Shown: positions 28,408 to 38,095, numbered from the stretch's first letter. The stretch: 64,000 nucleotides of DNA from UBA8401 sp041665525 (GCA_041665525.1 JBAYIS010000012.1:26568-90567), one strand, 5' to 3'. Program-made: numbers and translations. Notes: generated by a model from the sequence alone, not told the origin.

Positions 28408-30474
28408 CTATTTCATCAATACCAGCTTCTTTGTTTTCATCTTCCCGTCGAATTGGAGCCGTGCAAAATACGCGCCGCTGGCGATATTCTTTCCGTCGAA
28501 CACAACAGTGTAATATCCTGCCTCCTTCACTTCGTTCACCAGCACAGCGACCTGACGCCCTGCTTCATCATATACTGCAAGCGTCGTCATTCCGTTCTGC
28601 GGGATCTGATAACCGATCGTGGTCGATGGATTGAACGGATTCGGATAGTTCTGTTCAAGAATAAAGAGCTCCGGCGAGGTGCTCACGGATAGTTCGATCT
28701 CCCGTGAGTACGAGAACTTTCCGTCATTGTCGATCTGTTTCAATCGATAGATATATGTCCCCATGGAGAGATTCTTGTCCATATATGAATATTCTCTTGG
28801 TGTATTGCTCGTTCCGTTCCCGGGGACGAAGCCGAGTGTAGACCATTGCATTTTTTTTGACAGCTCATTCACCCGGGTTTTGCGTTCGATCTCGAATCCG
28901 TAGTTCTTCACCTCCGTAGCGGTATTCCATCGTAAGACCGCGTTGCGCCATTGGGGACTTCCGTTGAACGATGCCATTTCCACCGGCAGCACCGCCGTAG
29001 ACCCCTTCACGATATAGAATGAATTGAACGTACCATTGCTTCCCAGAACGAGATCCATGAGCCCGTCTCCATCGGTATCAGCGGCCGTTACCGAAGTTGC
29101 ATTCGGTCCGGACGAATATTCCGTTTTTGCGCCGAATGTTCCATTCCCGTTGTTCTTTAACAGAGATACCGTAGCATTGGCGTAATTCACCGTGGTAAGA
29201 TCGAGATCTCCATCTCCATCCATGTCGGCTGCGCACATATCGACAGGTTTCGTATCCACCAAATAGAACTCGGTGTCGTTGAAACCTCCACCGTTATTGA
29301 TCAATACGGACACATTGTTCCCGCCGAAATTCGCTGTCGCCACATCGATATCTCCATCACTATCCAGATCTGCTGCGATCACAGACCGCGGATATTCTCC
29401 CGAGCGATATTCATAGAAATAATTGGTGCCGCTGAAATTGCTGAATGTGCCGCTCCCGTTATTCTTCAGGACGGTGACTGCGCCGCTGCCGGGAATGGGT
29501 GATGTAAGTTCTTGATCTCCTTCTGTTGCAAGGATAAGATCCACATCGCCGTCGCTGTCTATATCAGCCGCGGTCAATGCGCGAGGTGCAACGCCTGCGC
29601 TGCTGTCGACGGATGCACCAAAGGTGCCGTTGCCGTTGTTCTTCAATACGGATACCGTTCCGGCAGAGTAATTCGCTGTAGCAATATCATTATCTCCGTC
29701 GCCATCAAGATCAGTGGATATCACTGCGATCGGATGGTGTCCGGTTTGATAGAAGGCAATACTCTCGAATGAGAAATTGCCGTTGTTTCTCCATACGGTG
29801 ACACCATGATTTTGGTATTCTGCCGAAACAAGGTCCAGATCGCCGTCACCATCCAGATCGGCAGCGCGAATGTCATAGGGAAGTTTTCCTGTTCCGGTAA
29901 GGAGGACGGGAAATTCGAATGTCTCATCACCGTTGTTTTCCACTGCGGTAACCACACCATCCCGATAGTTTGCCGCTGCAATATCGGCATCTCCATCACC
30001 ATCAAGATCGGACACGGCAAGGGAGAACGGGTCGTAGGCATCAGCAACGATCCATACCGGACTCTCCAGCGAGTTCCCTGCTCCGGAGGCAATGATGAAC
30101 ATCCAACTGTACCCCGTAACGAGTGGAGTCCCACCGATGTTCGTGATACCGGTTGTCAATGTCACGGTGACTGCCTCACCTGTCATGAAGTTGGCAACGG
30201 GATCGAAGGTCATCGTATTGGTACCGGCGTTGTATGAGATTGTTCCGGAATGTCGTCCGCTCTGCGATCCGGTGACGAACACAGTCGCGTTGGCGGTGAA
30301 GGTGCCGCCGTTCATTGCCTCATTGAACGTAACGGTCAGGGAAGTCGAAGCACCGACGGCGTTCGCATGGCGGGATGGAACGGTCGACACAACAGAAGGC
30401 GCAGCAGTGAGCATTGCCGCACAGAAATGGAAAAGGTGAAGGAAAAGGAAAAGAGAGCGGTTTTGTAGACCCAC
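28408..30474 (-). CDS. T9SS-secreted FG-GAP/VCBS repeat protein with Big_5-type domain
   Basis: This 688-residue surface protein has an export signal, then a bacterial Ig-like (Big_5/SbsA) domain at about residues 25-130 (SVVSTVPSRHANAV ... TFNEAMN). Seven FG-GAP/VCBS-type repeats follow, each with an acidic DxDGDGDxD or DxDSDGDxD calcium loop and a VTVLKNNGNGTF-like strand, predicting an integrin-like beta-propeller. The LPVEMASFNG ... NYGFEIERK linker and a T9SS type A sorting domain (QNYPNPFNP to KKLVLMK) end it. The start is the GTG at 30474, four bases after GGAGG; an ATG two bases upstream is in another frame. It is probably monocistronic. Confidence 0.92.
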   Translation of the reverse strand: MGLQNRSLFLFLHLFHFCAAMLTAAPSVVSTVPSRHANAVGASTSLTVTFNEAMNGGTFTANATVFVTGSQSGRHSGTISYNAGTNTMTFDPVANFMTGEAVTVTLTTGITNIGGTPLVTGYSWMFIIASGAGNSLESPVWIVADAYDPFSLAVSDLDGDGDADIAAANYRDGVVTAVENNGDETFEFPVLLTGTGKLPYDIRAADLDGDGDLDLVSAEYQNHGVTVWRNNGNFSFESIAFYQTGHHPIAVISTDLDGDGDNDIATANYSAGTVSVLKNNGNGTFGASVDSSAGVAPRALTAADIDSDGDVDLILATEGDQELTSPIPGSGAVTVLKNNGSGTFSNFSGTNYFYEYRSGEYPRSVIAADLDSDGDIDVATANFGGNNVSVLINNGGGFNDTEFYLVDTKPVDMCAADMDGDGDLDLTTVNYANATVSLLKNNGNGTFGAKTEYSSGPNATSVTAADTDGDGLMDLVLGSNGTFNSFYIVKGSTAVLPVEMASFNGSPQWRNAVLRWNTATEVKNYGFEIERKTRVNELSKKMQWSTLGFVPGNGTSNTPREYSYMDKNLSMGTYIYRLKQIDNDGKFSYSREIELSVSTSPELFILEQNYPNPFNPSTTIGYQIPQNGMTTLAVYDEAGRQVAVLVNEVKEAGYYTVVFDGKNIASGAYFARLQFDGKMKTKKLVLMK

Positions 30475-30615
30475 ATGACCTCCAATTAGTGAAGATTGTT
30501 ATCTGTGATTCCTTAGCGTAAGGATAGTATTTCTAAGGTCTAAAATCAACCAAGTTGTCCGATTTTGAAGGGGGGGGTGGGCAGAAACTCCGGAAATCAA
30601 TTCTCTCATTCAGTT

Positions 30616-30681
30616 GTCCGACTGTTCCAACGGGATGGCTTTCTCGAAGGACTACTTCGTAGTGCCATTGTACTATCGGAC
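30616..30681. repeat. Inverted-repeat element, copy 3 (66 bp)
   Basis: GTCCGACTGT (30616-30625) and ACTATCGGAC (30672-30681) bound an interior closely similar to copy 1 at 23865 (AACGGGATGGCTTTC, then CGAAGGACTACTTCGTAGTG). The outer flanks CAGTT and ATCAATG are also shared. Confidence 0.75.
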
Positions 30682-30725
30682 TCAAATCAATGAAAAGTTT
30701 CTTAGTCCATTATTTAACAATACTT

Positions 30726-31285
30726 CTATTCACTCAATTGCTCATTAACATCTTCAAGATCAAAGCCCTCCGGATCATACTCCCCCAGCCATTCCAATAA
30801 CTCTTTATTCTCTCTCAACTTCGGTTATTTGATCGCTTCAAGAATATCTTCATACCCCGGAGTTCCGCCGCAATCTTCCGGTGGACACGCTCGTTTCCCA
30901 TCCACACAACTGGGTATCTTCATCCCCTTTTCAAGCGGGAGGATCTTTTTGAACTTCACCACATGCACCCATGAATCGCCGAAATCATATTCATAGAAAA
31001 TATTCTTTGGTAGCCCATCTACGATATTTGCTAATTTTACGACTCGGGCTTTTAACAACTCGTCTGGAAATTCCTCATCCGGTTCACCAAAACGCAGATT
31101 CCCAATCCTAAATTTATACAAATGTACATTCTGCGATCCCATGCTAACCTGAATAACATCGTGCAATTCGGCGAGTGTGTAATCGGAAGGGACAAGAACT
31201 CTTCGCCAGATGGGGGTTTGATCTCTTTCAATGTGATCTTCATTTGATAGATGGCACGAGAGTCAATGGGAATGATGTTTTTCAT
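30726..31285 (-). pseudogene. pRiA4b ORF-3-family gene, frameshifted and with a stop
   Basis: The reading starts at 31285 (MKNIIPIDSRAIYQMKITLK) and at 31212-31216 loses one C from what should be a run of six. Restoring it gives PPIWRRVLVPSDYTLAELHD, the classic pRiA4b ORF-3 segment. The second frame continues with YEYDFGDSWVHVVKF and KRACPPEDCGGTPGYEDILE, then meets a TAA (30825-30827). Beyond it the same frame carries PKLRENKELLEWLGEYDPEG and FDLEDVNEQLSE to a stop at 30726. The family's W in MGWxNVHLY is also S here. Two lesions make a sequencing error less likely. The family is common on plasmids and in accessory DNA; its function is unknown. Confidence 0.85.
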
Positions 31286-31506
31286 ACGTTTTCGACACGA
31301 AAGAACGATTTGGTAGATGCAAGCGTATTGGGAACAAAGTTGTCTGTGTAAAGCAAAACGTGTTTTACTGTATACAATTATTCTCTTCTACATTAACCGC
31401 ACAACAATAAATGCAGAAAACTTTTACATTACAGAAAACGATACGGGATTATCGGACAGTCGCGGGATAGGAATACATACGGCAGAAGAACGTATCTCTG
31501 ATTGCT

Positions 31507-32289
31507 TCAGCCGATTGAATTCAATATCGCTCCAACAGCAACTGCAACCCCGACACTTGCTGATGTTCCCAGCAAATAATATTCGGCGAAATGTTGTTTG
31601 TCGAGTTTCGTATATCGCGCAATGGATTTTGCCGCGACAGAGAATGCTACCGCTTCATAACTTCCAGCCAAAACAAATGTCAGAATAAGGAGCCACTCCA
31701 CAATTCCTATCATTTCTCCTGCGTTTTTCAATTCCAAAGATTCCTGGTCGTTCTGTTGTGAAGTATTCGACGTTGGTTTGTCAGGAATCATAGCATCCGT
31801 AAAGATCTTCGGCACTTTATTGAGCAATCCCTTCACCAGCATCGTTCCTCCATCCAACACGATCAAATAACCGATAGCGTACAGCAGATATTTTGGCGTT
31901 TGTACGTGTTTCCCTGAAAAGAGGTGATTCCAAATATCCGTAAAGAATTGACAAACGACGATGGAAGCACTGAACTGGTAGAGCACAAACAATGCGATGA
32001 GTACCACCGCGTTTTTCAATAAATATTTTTCCAACCCCGTAGGGTCTTTTTCATCTGCCCAATGGGTTACTTTTGCCAATAGCACATAGAACAGCGCGAA
32101 GATGGTGGAAAGCAACAGCATATACCAGGAAGCGTATTTGATACTGGCGAGCAACACTGTCACCAAGAGTGCACTCCCTTGATACCAGATATTTCTGCCG
32201 TGTAGTGAGAAATACCGTGCAAAAGCAAACTCAAACAATGCAAACCCGAATGCATACAGCAAGGTAAATTCTAGTTGCTGTGACATCAT
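31507..32289 (-). CDS. DUF3307-like membrane protein, SatD partner
   Basis: This 260-residue polytopic membrane protein has about six TM segments. It resembles the DUF3307 family, which commonly sits beside satD genes, and here it is directly downstream of one. A hydrophilic, Asn/Gln-rich loop (KPTSNTSQQNDQESLELKN) lies between the first TM group and the last two. GAGG stands 5 bases before the first ATG. The C-terminus (YYLLGTSASVGVAVAVGAIL) is glycine-rich and hydrophobic. The function is unknown; the pairing implies it acts with SatD. A set of three short repeats lies in the gap between the two genes. Confidence 0.75.
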   Translation of the reverse strand: MMSQQLEFTLLYAFGFALFEFAFARYFSLHGRNIWYQGSALLVTVLLASIKYASWYMLLLSTIFALFYVLLAKVTHWADEKDPTGLEKYLLKNAVVLIALFVLYQFSASIVVCQFFTDIWNHLFSGKHVQTPKYLLYAIGYLIVLDGGTMLVKGLLNKVPKIFTDAMIPDKPTSNTSQQNDQESLELKNAGEMIGIVEWLLILTFVLAGSYEAVAFSVAAKSIARYTKLDKQHFAEYYLLGTSASVGVAVAVGAILNSIG

Positions 32290-32337
32290 GAATACCTCTT
32301 ATTCATAAGCGAGAATTATTCAATATTTTGCACATTT

Positions 32338-32420
32338 CACAACTCTTTTGGGTTGTGAGCACACGATTACAACCTTTTTGGGTTGTGGTTCGCCAAATAC
32401 AACGTTATTTGGGTGTAACT
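32338..32420. repeat. Three hairpin-forming direct repeats with 30-base period
   Basis: Units start at 32338, 32368 and 32398. Each has the form (C/T)ACAAC, a T-rich middle, then GGGTTGTG or a variant, so each can fold into a short hairpin. The third overlaps the last codons of satD. They fill the satD-DUF3307 gap and could be an mRNA-processing site, a terminator series or a regulator site. Three units of such degenerate hairpins with no cas genes do not make a CRISPR array. Confidence 0.6.
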
Positions 32421-33052
32421 TGTATTTTCTCAAACGATTGAAAATAACGAAGGAGTCCTTCTACCAATTCATCGAGCTCTTTCACCGAACGAGATGAGAT
32501 CGTTTTAGAGATATTTTGTTGAGAAGTTTTCACTATTTCTGCTATTTCAGTTTGTGACTTGTTCATCTTATGCAGTTTCATGATGAGCTTTTGTTTTTCC
32601 CCCGCCTTTTTCCATCTTCTCTCTATGACTCCAATCGTCAGGTTCACTAAGTGTGAGGAAGGATGATCAAAATCGTATAGTACCTCTTGACCCGATTTCT
32701 TTGCCGCAATCAATGCCGCTCTGGCGCGATAAAAGCACTCTCCATCCATTCCAATTGCTGATTGTGGGTTTACTTTTGTCGCAAGAGTTCCTATTCCTAT
32801 GCCGAACGCAAATGGGATATCCTTCATAATATCTTGAAATCGCCGAACGATGTGATAACTCATCGCAGGAGTGTTCAACAATCCCTGGAATTCATCCCCG
32901 ATGGTGATCAAAAACTTTGACGCTATCTCACGTTCAAATTCTTTGTTAATAGCATTGATAGCATCGCCGAACAACAGTTGCGCCTTATTCCGGTTTCGCA
33001 ATTCGCGTGATTTGTTGATGTCGCCGATAATGGCACAGTATTGTTTTTTCAT
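32405..33052 (-). CDS. satD: SatD-family protein with C-terminal HTH
   Basis: This is a 215-residue SatD-family protein; the name comes from a streptococcal acid-tolerance locus and no activity is established. The N-terminal part (YCAIIGDINKSRELRNRNK, then FLITIGDEFQGLL and FAFGIGIGTLATKV) resembles a nucleotide-cyclase-like alpha/beta fold. The C-terminal part (KSQTEIAEIVKTSQQNISKT) is a helix-turn-helix, suggesting DNA binding. The ATG at 33052 is preferred since AAAAGGTGAG precedes it; a GTG two codons earlier is the alternative. It follows mod by about 50 bases and precedes the DUF3307 gene. Confidence 0.85.
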   Translation of the reverse strand: MKKQYCAIIGDINKSRELRNRNKAQLLFGDAINAINKEFEREIASKFLITIGDEFQGLLNTPAMSYHIVRRFQDIMKDIPFAFGIGIGTLATKVNPQSAIGMDGECFYRARAALIAAKKSGQEVLYDFDHPSSHLVNLTIGVIERRWKKAGEKQKLIMKLHKMNKSQTEIAEIVKTSQQNISKTISSRSVKELDELVEGLLRYFQSFEKIQVTPK

Positions 33053-33102
33053 ACTCACCTTTTGATGGTAAACCCCCTCAGTCTTCCGCTACAATTTTGT
33101 TT

Positions 33103-35154
33103 TTATTTCTTCCGCTCCAATTCTTCACTATCAATCACTATTTCATCCCCCGCAATATTTCGAATCTTCATTTTGAATTTGTTCGTATTGAGCCGATACA
33201 CTCCGCGGATTTTATCTTTAATACCTGCTTTGTCTTCTACATCAAGATCACTTGTCCACACATTTTTCTTTAAGGTTGTATCAAATTGCACGGATTCGAT
33301 AAGTTCTAAACCAGATTTGCTGATAGTAATTTTCCGTTGTTTTGTTTTGGTTCCTGCATTGCTCTCTTTTTCATCAAACAACTCATCATCACTTTGTTTT
33401 TTTACTTTTTTGGAATTGAACTCGTCAACTTTTGCCTTTAGATAACTGCTGAAGTATTGCTTTATTTCCACCTTCCACCATTTGCCGTCTTTTTTCATTT
33501 CTACTTCAGCATTGTCCGGAGTAAAAAGCATATCGGCTTTTTGACCGAGAAGGTCATCAAGACTGATTAATTCTACTTTGAGGTTCGACTTGCCGCTTTT
33601 TCGTATTTCTGCATTAATATAGTTTTGGTCTACATCTAACTCTTTTGTTGCATATATAATTTTCACCCCTTCGGCATCTTCAGATGATTCTTCAATTTGA
33701 TAGATTTCTTCCAATATTACATCGACAAGTTGTTTAGTCAGTTTTTTATCAAGCCCAATAAATTTTAACGGTAAAAATGACCCTTTTGATCCTGCAATTC
33801 CACCATCCCAAAAGTCTCCTAATCCTAATTCTATTCGATTTTTAAAACCATCTACCAAACTAAAAATTTTTGCAGCAGTTTGTGCGGGATTTCTAAAAAG
33901 ACGAACACCATCATTTATCTTTAATAAATCAAATTCTGCACCAGTTTCTACCAATCTGTCTCTTGTAGTCTGAATAGCGTTAACACCAATATCGCAGGAT
34001 ATAAATTTTTTACCTAGATCGTTGGCTACTTTTGCTGTTACTCCACTACCACAAAATAAATCAGCAACAATAAAATCTGATGTATTCGAATTTGTATTTA
34101 ATATTCTTTCAAGTAAATCTTCACTTTTTTCAGTCGAATATTCATTTTGGAAAGAATATGCAGAAATATCATCCCATAGAGAATCACATAGGGTTTCTTC
34201 AGACGCAGGGATAAAGTACTCTGGTTTTCCAGTTTTTGAATGTTTTCTAATAAAATCTAATTTTTCTCCGGTTTCAACCCAATATTCTGTTAAGGTTTTT
34301 TTGTTCGCAAATTTTTCTTTCCATAGTTCATAATTTCTTATGGCAGCTTTTGTTTTAGGTAATTCCCATCTCCAATGATTATTAACTGCGGGATAAAATC
34401 CAAACAATTCGTAGTCCATACCCTTTCTAAATCCTGCTGCTTCAAATGAGTGCCATCTTTCATCCTTTTCTTCTTCTTTCATTGGCGGCAAATACTTCAC
34501 CTCATCACCAATTGCATACACATAAATCATATCTGTAGCATTGTTTAATGTTTTAACTAATTCTCTTTCCCGCACATTTTTTTTTATTCTTTTTACAATG
34601 ATTTCATTTCTAAAATTCTCTTCACCAAAGACTTCGTCCAATAATATTTTCACATAGTATCCGATATGCCAGTCGAGATGAAGAAAAATACTGGCTTGGT
34701 CTGACATAATGTTTTTGATGGCTAAAATGCGTTCATAAAGCCAATTTAAATAGTCTTCTTTTTGCCAAATGTCACCGTACATAATTTCTTCACCAATACA
34801 TGCGTCTTCAGTGTCAAAGTGGGTTTTCCCGCCATTACGTAAAGAAATCTTTTTGGCATAGTTCGCCCCGCTGGCAAACGGAGGGTCAATATAAACCAGA
34901 TCAACTTTAATATTTTGAGACTTTAAATAAGCGCAAGCCGAAAGACAATCCCCATGAATAAGCAAATTTCTGAAATCGGAGTTTAACTCCTTTTGTTTTT
35001 CAGCATCGAGCAATGAGGCGTTCTTTTTCTGCCGCACCTCCTCTACAACTGTTGTTTCAAACAGTTCCACGGTATCGGGCATTCTGCGTCCCTGGAAATT
35101 CAGAAGCGCTTGTCCTTTTGCAGGTGTTAGATTATAAAAACGGGGTTCTTTCAT
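33103..35154 (-). CDS. mod: Type III restriction-modification methyltransferase (Mod)
   Basis: This 683-residue adenine-N6/cytosine-N4 DNA methyltransferase would protect host DNA and give the restriction complex its target specificity. Motif IV is DPPFASGANY (Asp ~90) and comes before the SAM-binding motif I, DLFCGSGVTAK (~365-375), the beta-class order of type III Mod proteins. The region between (~150-340) is where target recognition normally lies. The C-terminal ~150 residues are charged and may bind Res. It starts 6 bases after res stops (TAG CTT ACT ATG), so translation is coupled. The canonical gene order is mod then res; here it is reversed. Confidence 0.92.
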   Translation of the reverse strand: MKEPRFYNLTPAKGQALLNFQGRRMPDTVELFETTVVEEVRQKKNASLLDAEKQKELNSDFRNLLIHGDCLSACAYLKSQNIKVDLVYIDPPFASGANYAKKISLRNGGKTHFDTEDACIGEEIMYGDIWQKEDYLNWLYERILAIKNIMSDQASIFLHLDWHIGYYVKILLDEVFGEENFRNEIIVKRIKKNVRERELVKTLNNATDMIYVYAIGDEVKYLPPMKEEEKDERWHSFEAAGFRKGMDYELFGFYPAVNNHWRWELPKTKAAIRNYELWKEKFANKKTLTEYWVETGEKLDFIRKHSKTGKPEYFIPASEETLCDSLWDDISAYSFQNEYSTEKSEDLLERILNTNSNTSDFIVADLFCGSGVTAKVANDLGKKFISCDIGVNAIQTTRDRLVETGAEFDLLKINDGVRLFRNPAQTAAKIFSLVDGFKNRIELGLGDFWDGGIAGSKGSFLPLKFIGLDKKLTKQLVDVILEEIYQIEESSEDAEGVKIIYATKELDVDQNYINAEIRKSGKSNLKVELISLDDLLGQKADMLFTPDNAEVEMKKDGKWWKVEIKQYFSSYLKAKVDEFNSKKVKKQSDDELFDEKESNAGTKTKQRKITISKSGLELIESVQFDTTLKKNVWTSDLDVEDKAGIKDKIRGVYRLNTNKFKMKIRNIAGDEIVIDSEELERKK

Positions 35155-35160
35155 AGTAAG

Positions 35161-37947
35161 CTACAAAGTGGTGAGTAAACGACGCAATGCTTCCAAATGT
35201 TTTTTGAAATCATTCTTTCCGTCTTCATCAATAAACGTTTCGTAATGGAAATTTGGGTTGTGTTTCAGGAACACTTCTTTGACGAATTTTTCTTTTGCTC
35301 TAAATTCATCATTGTAATATGTTCGTGCTTTTGTTTCCAGGATCAACACTTTAGTAATGGGACTTTTACGCTTTGCATCTTTTCGTTTTACAATTAAAAA
35401 GTCGGGCGTATATATTCCAATATCCGTACGGATAAAAAAGTTTTGCAGTCGATCGTCTTTATAGCCATTGTAATACACCTCTAAGTTCTTTAATTCTCCT
35501 ACCTGCAGCATTTCCAACAATGCATTTCGTTCAAAATCGGAATCCATTCTATATGGGATGTAATTAAAACTGACGTCGTTTTTATCCAATTGAGCATCGT
35601 CAAAATCTTCGTCAATACGCTCAGGCCGCTTTTGCATGCGAAGAACATCTTCCCGTTTGATGTGAGGAACAAATTTTCCGCCTCCATACGGTATTAACGG
35701 TGTTGGATTCATATTCCATTCCAACAATTCAATCTCTGTTGTTTCTTCTATCCTCTCGATATGGTATGAGATTTCACCGGAATAACACGAAGCGACAAAC
35801 CGTGCAACTTCCCTTAATGTCAACACTGGATGAATCTGAATCCACGAGAGATGTGAAGTAAGTTGATTATAAATTGCTGTGAGCTCTTTGTGCGAATCGC
35901 GAATAATTTCAAACTCAGAAAGTCTTCCATAGGTTGCACGTGCAACATCATACACAAAATCATGGAAAGAATATTCGTTAACGGTAATTGGTGTAATCGT
36001 TTCTGAAACACGATTTGTTAAACCGGCCTTGCCAATTGTTGATTGTTCTTCGGTTGGGTTATATGGAAATTGTTTGAGAATCTTGAGAAAATCAAAATTC
36101 TTGAGGTTTTTTGTAAAATCGATTGTTTCAGTTTTTTTAACAATTTCTATGCGTTTCAATATTTGTTTGTACTGTATTTTCCCCAGTTTTGGTTTACGAA
36201 CTCGGACAGGAAGGGCAAATTCATTATGCGGGGAAAGATCTTTGATGGATAAATTGTAATTTTCCTGTAATTCGTTATCGAGCGTTTCATAATTGCCCGG
36301 TTCAAGATAAATCAATGCTCTTTCTTTTGAAGAATCCTCTACTTCACGCAGACATCTGCATGTTGTTTGCAGAACGAAGTTTTTTGTTGTCCGTTGTCTT
36401 GGAAGCACTACTCCGGTTAAACTTTTGCAATCCCATCCTTCGGAACCAATTGCCACCAAAAGAATCACCCGTTTATCAGAATACGGTTTATCAAGATTGT
36501 TGAAAATTGCGAGACTCTCTTTCGGTAATTCGTATTTTTTATTTTCCTTTGTGACATCGGAATAGAAACGGAATATTTCGCCTTCTTTCCCTTTACGGTA
36601 TTTTTTGTACCACTGTTGAATCGTAGGGAGTATTTCTTCGTTCAACTTTACAATTGAGGGACAATAGAAAGCAATCTTGCTTTTCGTTCCATTACCATAT
36701 GTAAGATCATAGTTTGAAAAAAAATCAGTCAGCGATTTTTTAATAAATTCATTTTCTCGAATATTGATGGACTTGATATCGGGAATCTTTAGGAACTTGC
36801 CAATACCATCCGCTAATGAATAGTTGTAAACAATATCCTGAATTTGATTCAATTTGATTGCAGACTCATCAATCAGTACACTGTTCTTGATATATGGCGT
36901 TCCAGAAAGCCCAAGGACAGAAACAACATTGGAATGTTGATTCAGGATATTTACTGCTTGCCGTAGTTTTTTTTCACCATCACCGTTTTTCCCGTAGGTA
37001 TGGTGCACCTCATCTAGAATGACGCTGAGAAACGGAATTTGCGACATCCGTTCGCGCAATTCATTTGTACCTTTAATTTCAGCTGCCTTCTTTGCGTCAT
37101 AAAATGCACTGGAAACATCTAAATACATTTGTTCGCTTGGATCGATGCGTTCGAGTACGACCTTTTCTGCGTTTGTGATAAATACTAGTCCAAAGTCTTT
37201 GGTTTGAGTAAGCCTGTTTACTTTTTCAAGATTAGGATTATTCCCGTGCAGTTTATCCCTTCGCTTGGAACTTAAACTGTCTAAAATTTCAATGTGCACA
37301 ATCTGTTTTAAACGTTCAGCTTCTTTTGTAGGCAGCACCCATTCCGGATGGAAATTTTTTATCGTTTGAAGTGATGGTAGAATAGCAGTTTTTGCAGCCT
37401 GTGGGGCGAAAACAACAAAATTATGCGCAAATCGTTTATCATCTTTATATAAATGTGCAAAATATAAATCAAGATAGACGAAGCATGCCATTAAATACGT
37501 TTTACCGGCACCCATTGGAAGGCTGAAAAGAAAATTTGGGTATTCAAAATTGTGCAGTAATTCTTGAAGAATTTTTTCCCAATTATGTTCTTTCCCATTG
37601 GGGTCGTTCAAAAGTATGGCTTGAAGATTATCCAAACCATTGTCTTGTGCAAATTGATTGAGGAACTGAGTAATAAAGTTGTCATTAAAATTTTGTGTAT
37701 ACTTATACCCTTTTGCTTTTTCTTCATCAAACAGTAAGCCATCTTTTACAATGTCAGAGAGTTTTTTATTCTTTCCGACAAACTTTAACCACAAATACAC
37801 ATTGATAGACTTTGCCTGGGGATCACGTAATTTATTTTGGGATCGAATATATCGAACAACCGATCCAACTACCGAATGATAACTCGAAACTTCCTGTGAA
37901 ATCCAAGATTCAGCTTTAGATTGAATGATATCAAAAATAGTCAGCAT
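35161..37947 (-). CDS. res: Type III restriction endonuclease subunit (Res)
   Basis: This 928-residue subunit is an SF2 helicase-like ATPase joined to a nuclease; with Mod it cleaves unmodified foreign DNA. Walker A is SLPMGAGKTYL (~143-150), the DExH box is DEVHHTY (~312), motif III is LGLSGTPY, and motif VI is seen in QTTCRCLREV. Near the C-terminus YTPDFLIV (~848) and LILETKAR (~870) form a PD-(D/E)xK nuclease signature as in EcoP15I-type Res proteins. An N-terminal ~130 residues precede the helicase core. It is the first gene of a res-mod-satD-DUF3307 run on the minus strand. All catalytic motifs look intact. Confidence 0.92.
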   Translation of the reverse strand: MLTIFDIIQSKAESWISQEVSSYHSVVGSVVRYIRSQNKLRDPQAKSINVYLWLKFVGKNKKLSDIVKDGLLFDEEKAKGYKYTQNFNDNFITQFLNQFAQDNGLDNLQAILLNDPNGKEHNWEKILQELLHNFEYPNFLFSLPMGAGKTYLMACFVYLDLYFAHLYKDDKRFAHNFVVFAPQAAKTAILPSLQTIKNFHPEWVLPTKEAERLKQIVHIEILDSLSSKRRDKLHGNNPNLEKVNRLTQTKDFGLVFITNAEKVVLERIDPSEQMYLDVSSAFYDAKKAAEIKGTNELRERMSQIPFLSVILDEVHHTYGKNGDGEKKLRQAVNILNQHSNVVSVLGLSGTPYIKNSVLIDESAIKLNQIQDIVYNYSLADGIGKFLKIPDIKSINIRENEFIKKSLTDFFSNYDLTYGNGTKSKIAFYCPSIVKLNEEILPTIQQWYKKYRKGKEGEIFRFYSDVTKENKKYELPKESLAIFNNLDKPYSDKRVILLVAIGSEGWDCKSLTGVVLPRQRTTKNFVLQTTCRCLREVEDSSKERALIYLEPGNYETLDNELQENYNLSIKDLSPHNEFALPVRVRKPKLGKIQYKQILKRIEIVKKTETIDFTKNLKNFDFLKILKQFPYNPTEEQSTIGKAGLTNRVSETITPITVNEYSFHDFVYDVARATYGRLSEFEIIRDSHKELTAIYNQLTSHLSWIQIHPVLTLREVARFVASCYSGEISYHIERIEETTEIELLEWNMNPTPLIPYGGGKFVPHIKREDVLRMQKRPERIDEDFDDAQLDKNDVSFNYIPYRMDSDFERNALLEMLQVGELKNLEVYYNGYKDDRLQNFFIRTDIGIYTPDFLIVKRKDAKRKSPITKVLILETKARTYYNDEFRAKEKFVKEVFLKHNPNFHYETFIDEDGKNDFKKHLEALRRLLTTL

Positions 37948-38095
37948 TTAATTGTTTTTACTCTCAGCGGGAAGCGTTGTTCGGGTGTGAAAATACCAAC
38001 ATTTGAAAATTTAATTGGAGGAAATGTAACCCTATTATAGTGCGTTATCAAGAATTATACACCTTGATATCTTGTCATTTCCGGTTTAAAACAAG

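Noticed and set aside
32338..32420. Possible CRISPR array
   Set aside because: Only three units, each a degenerate hairpin, the last inside satD; the 10-base gaps are far too short for spacers and no cas genes are present.
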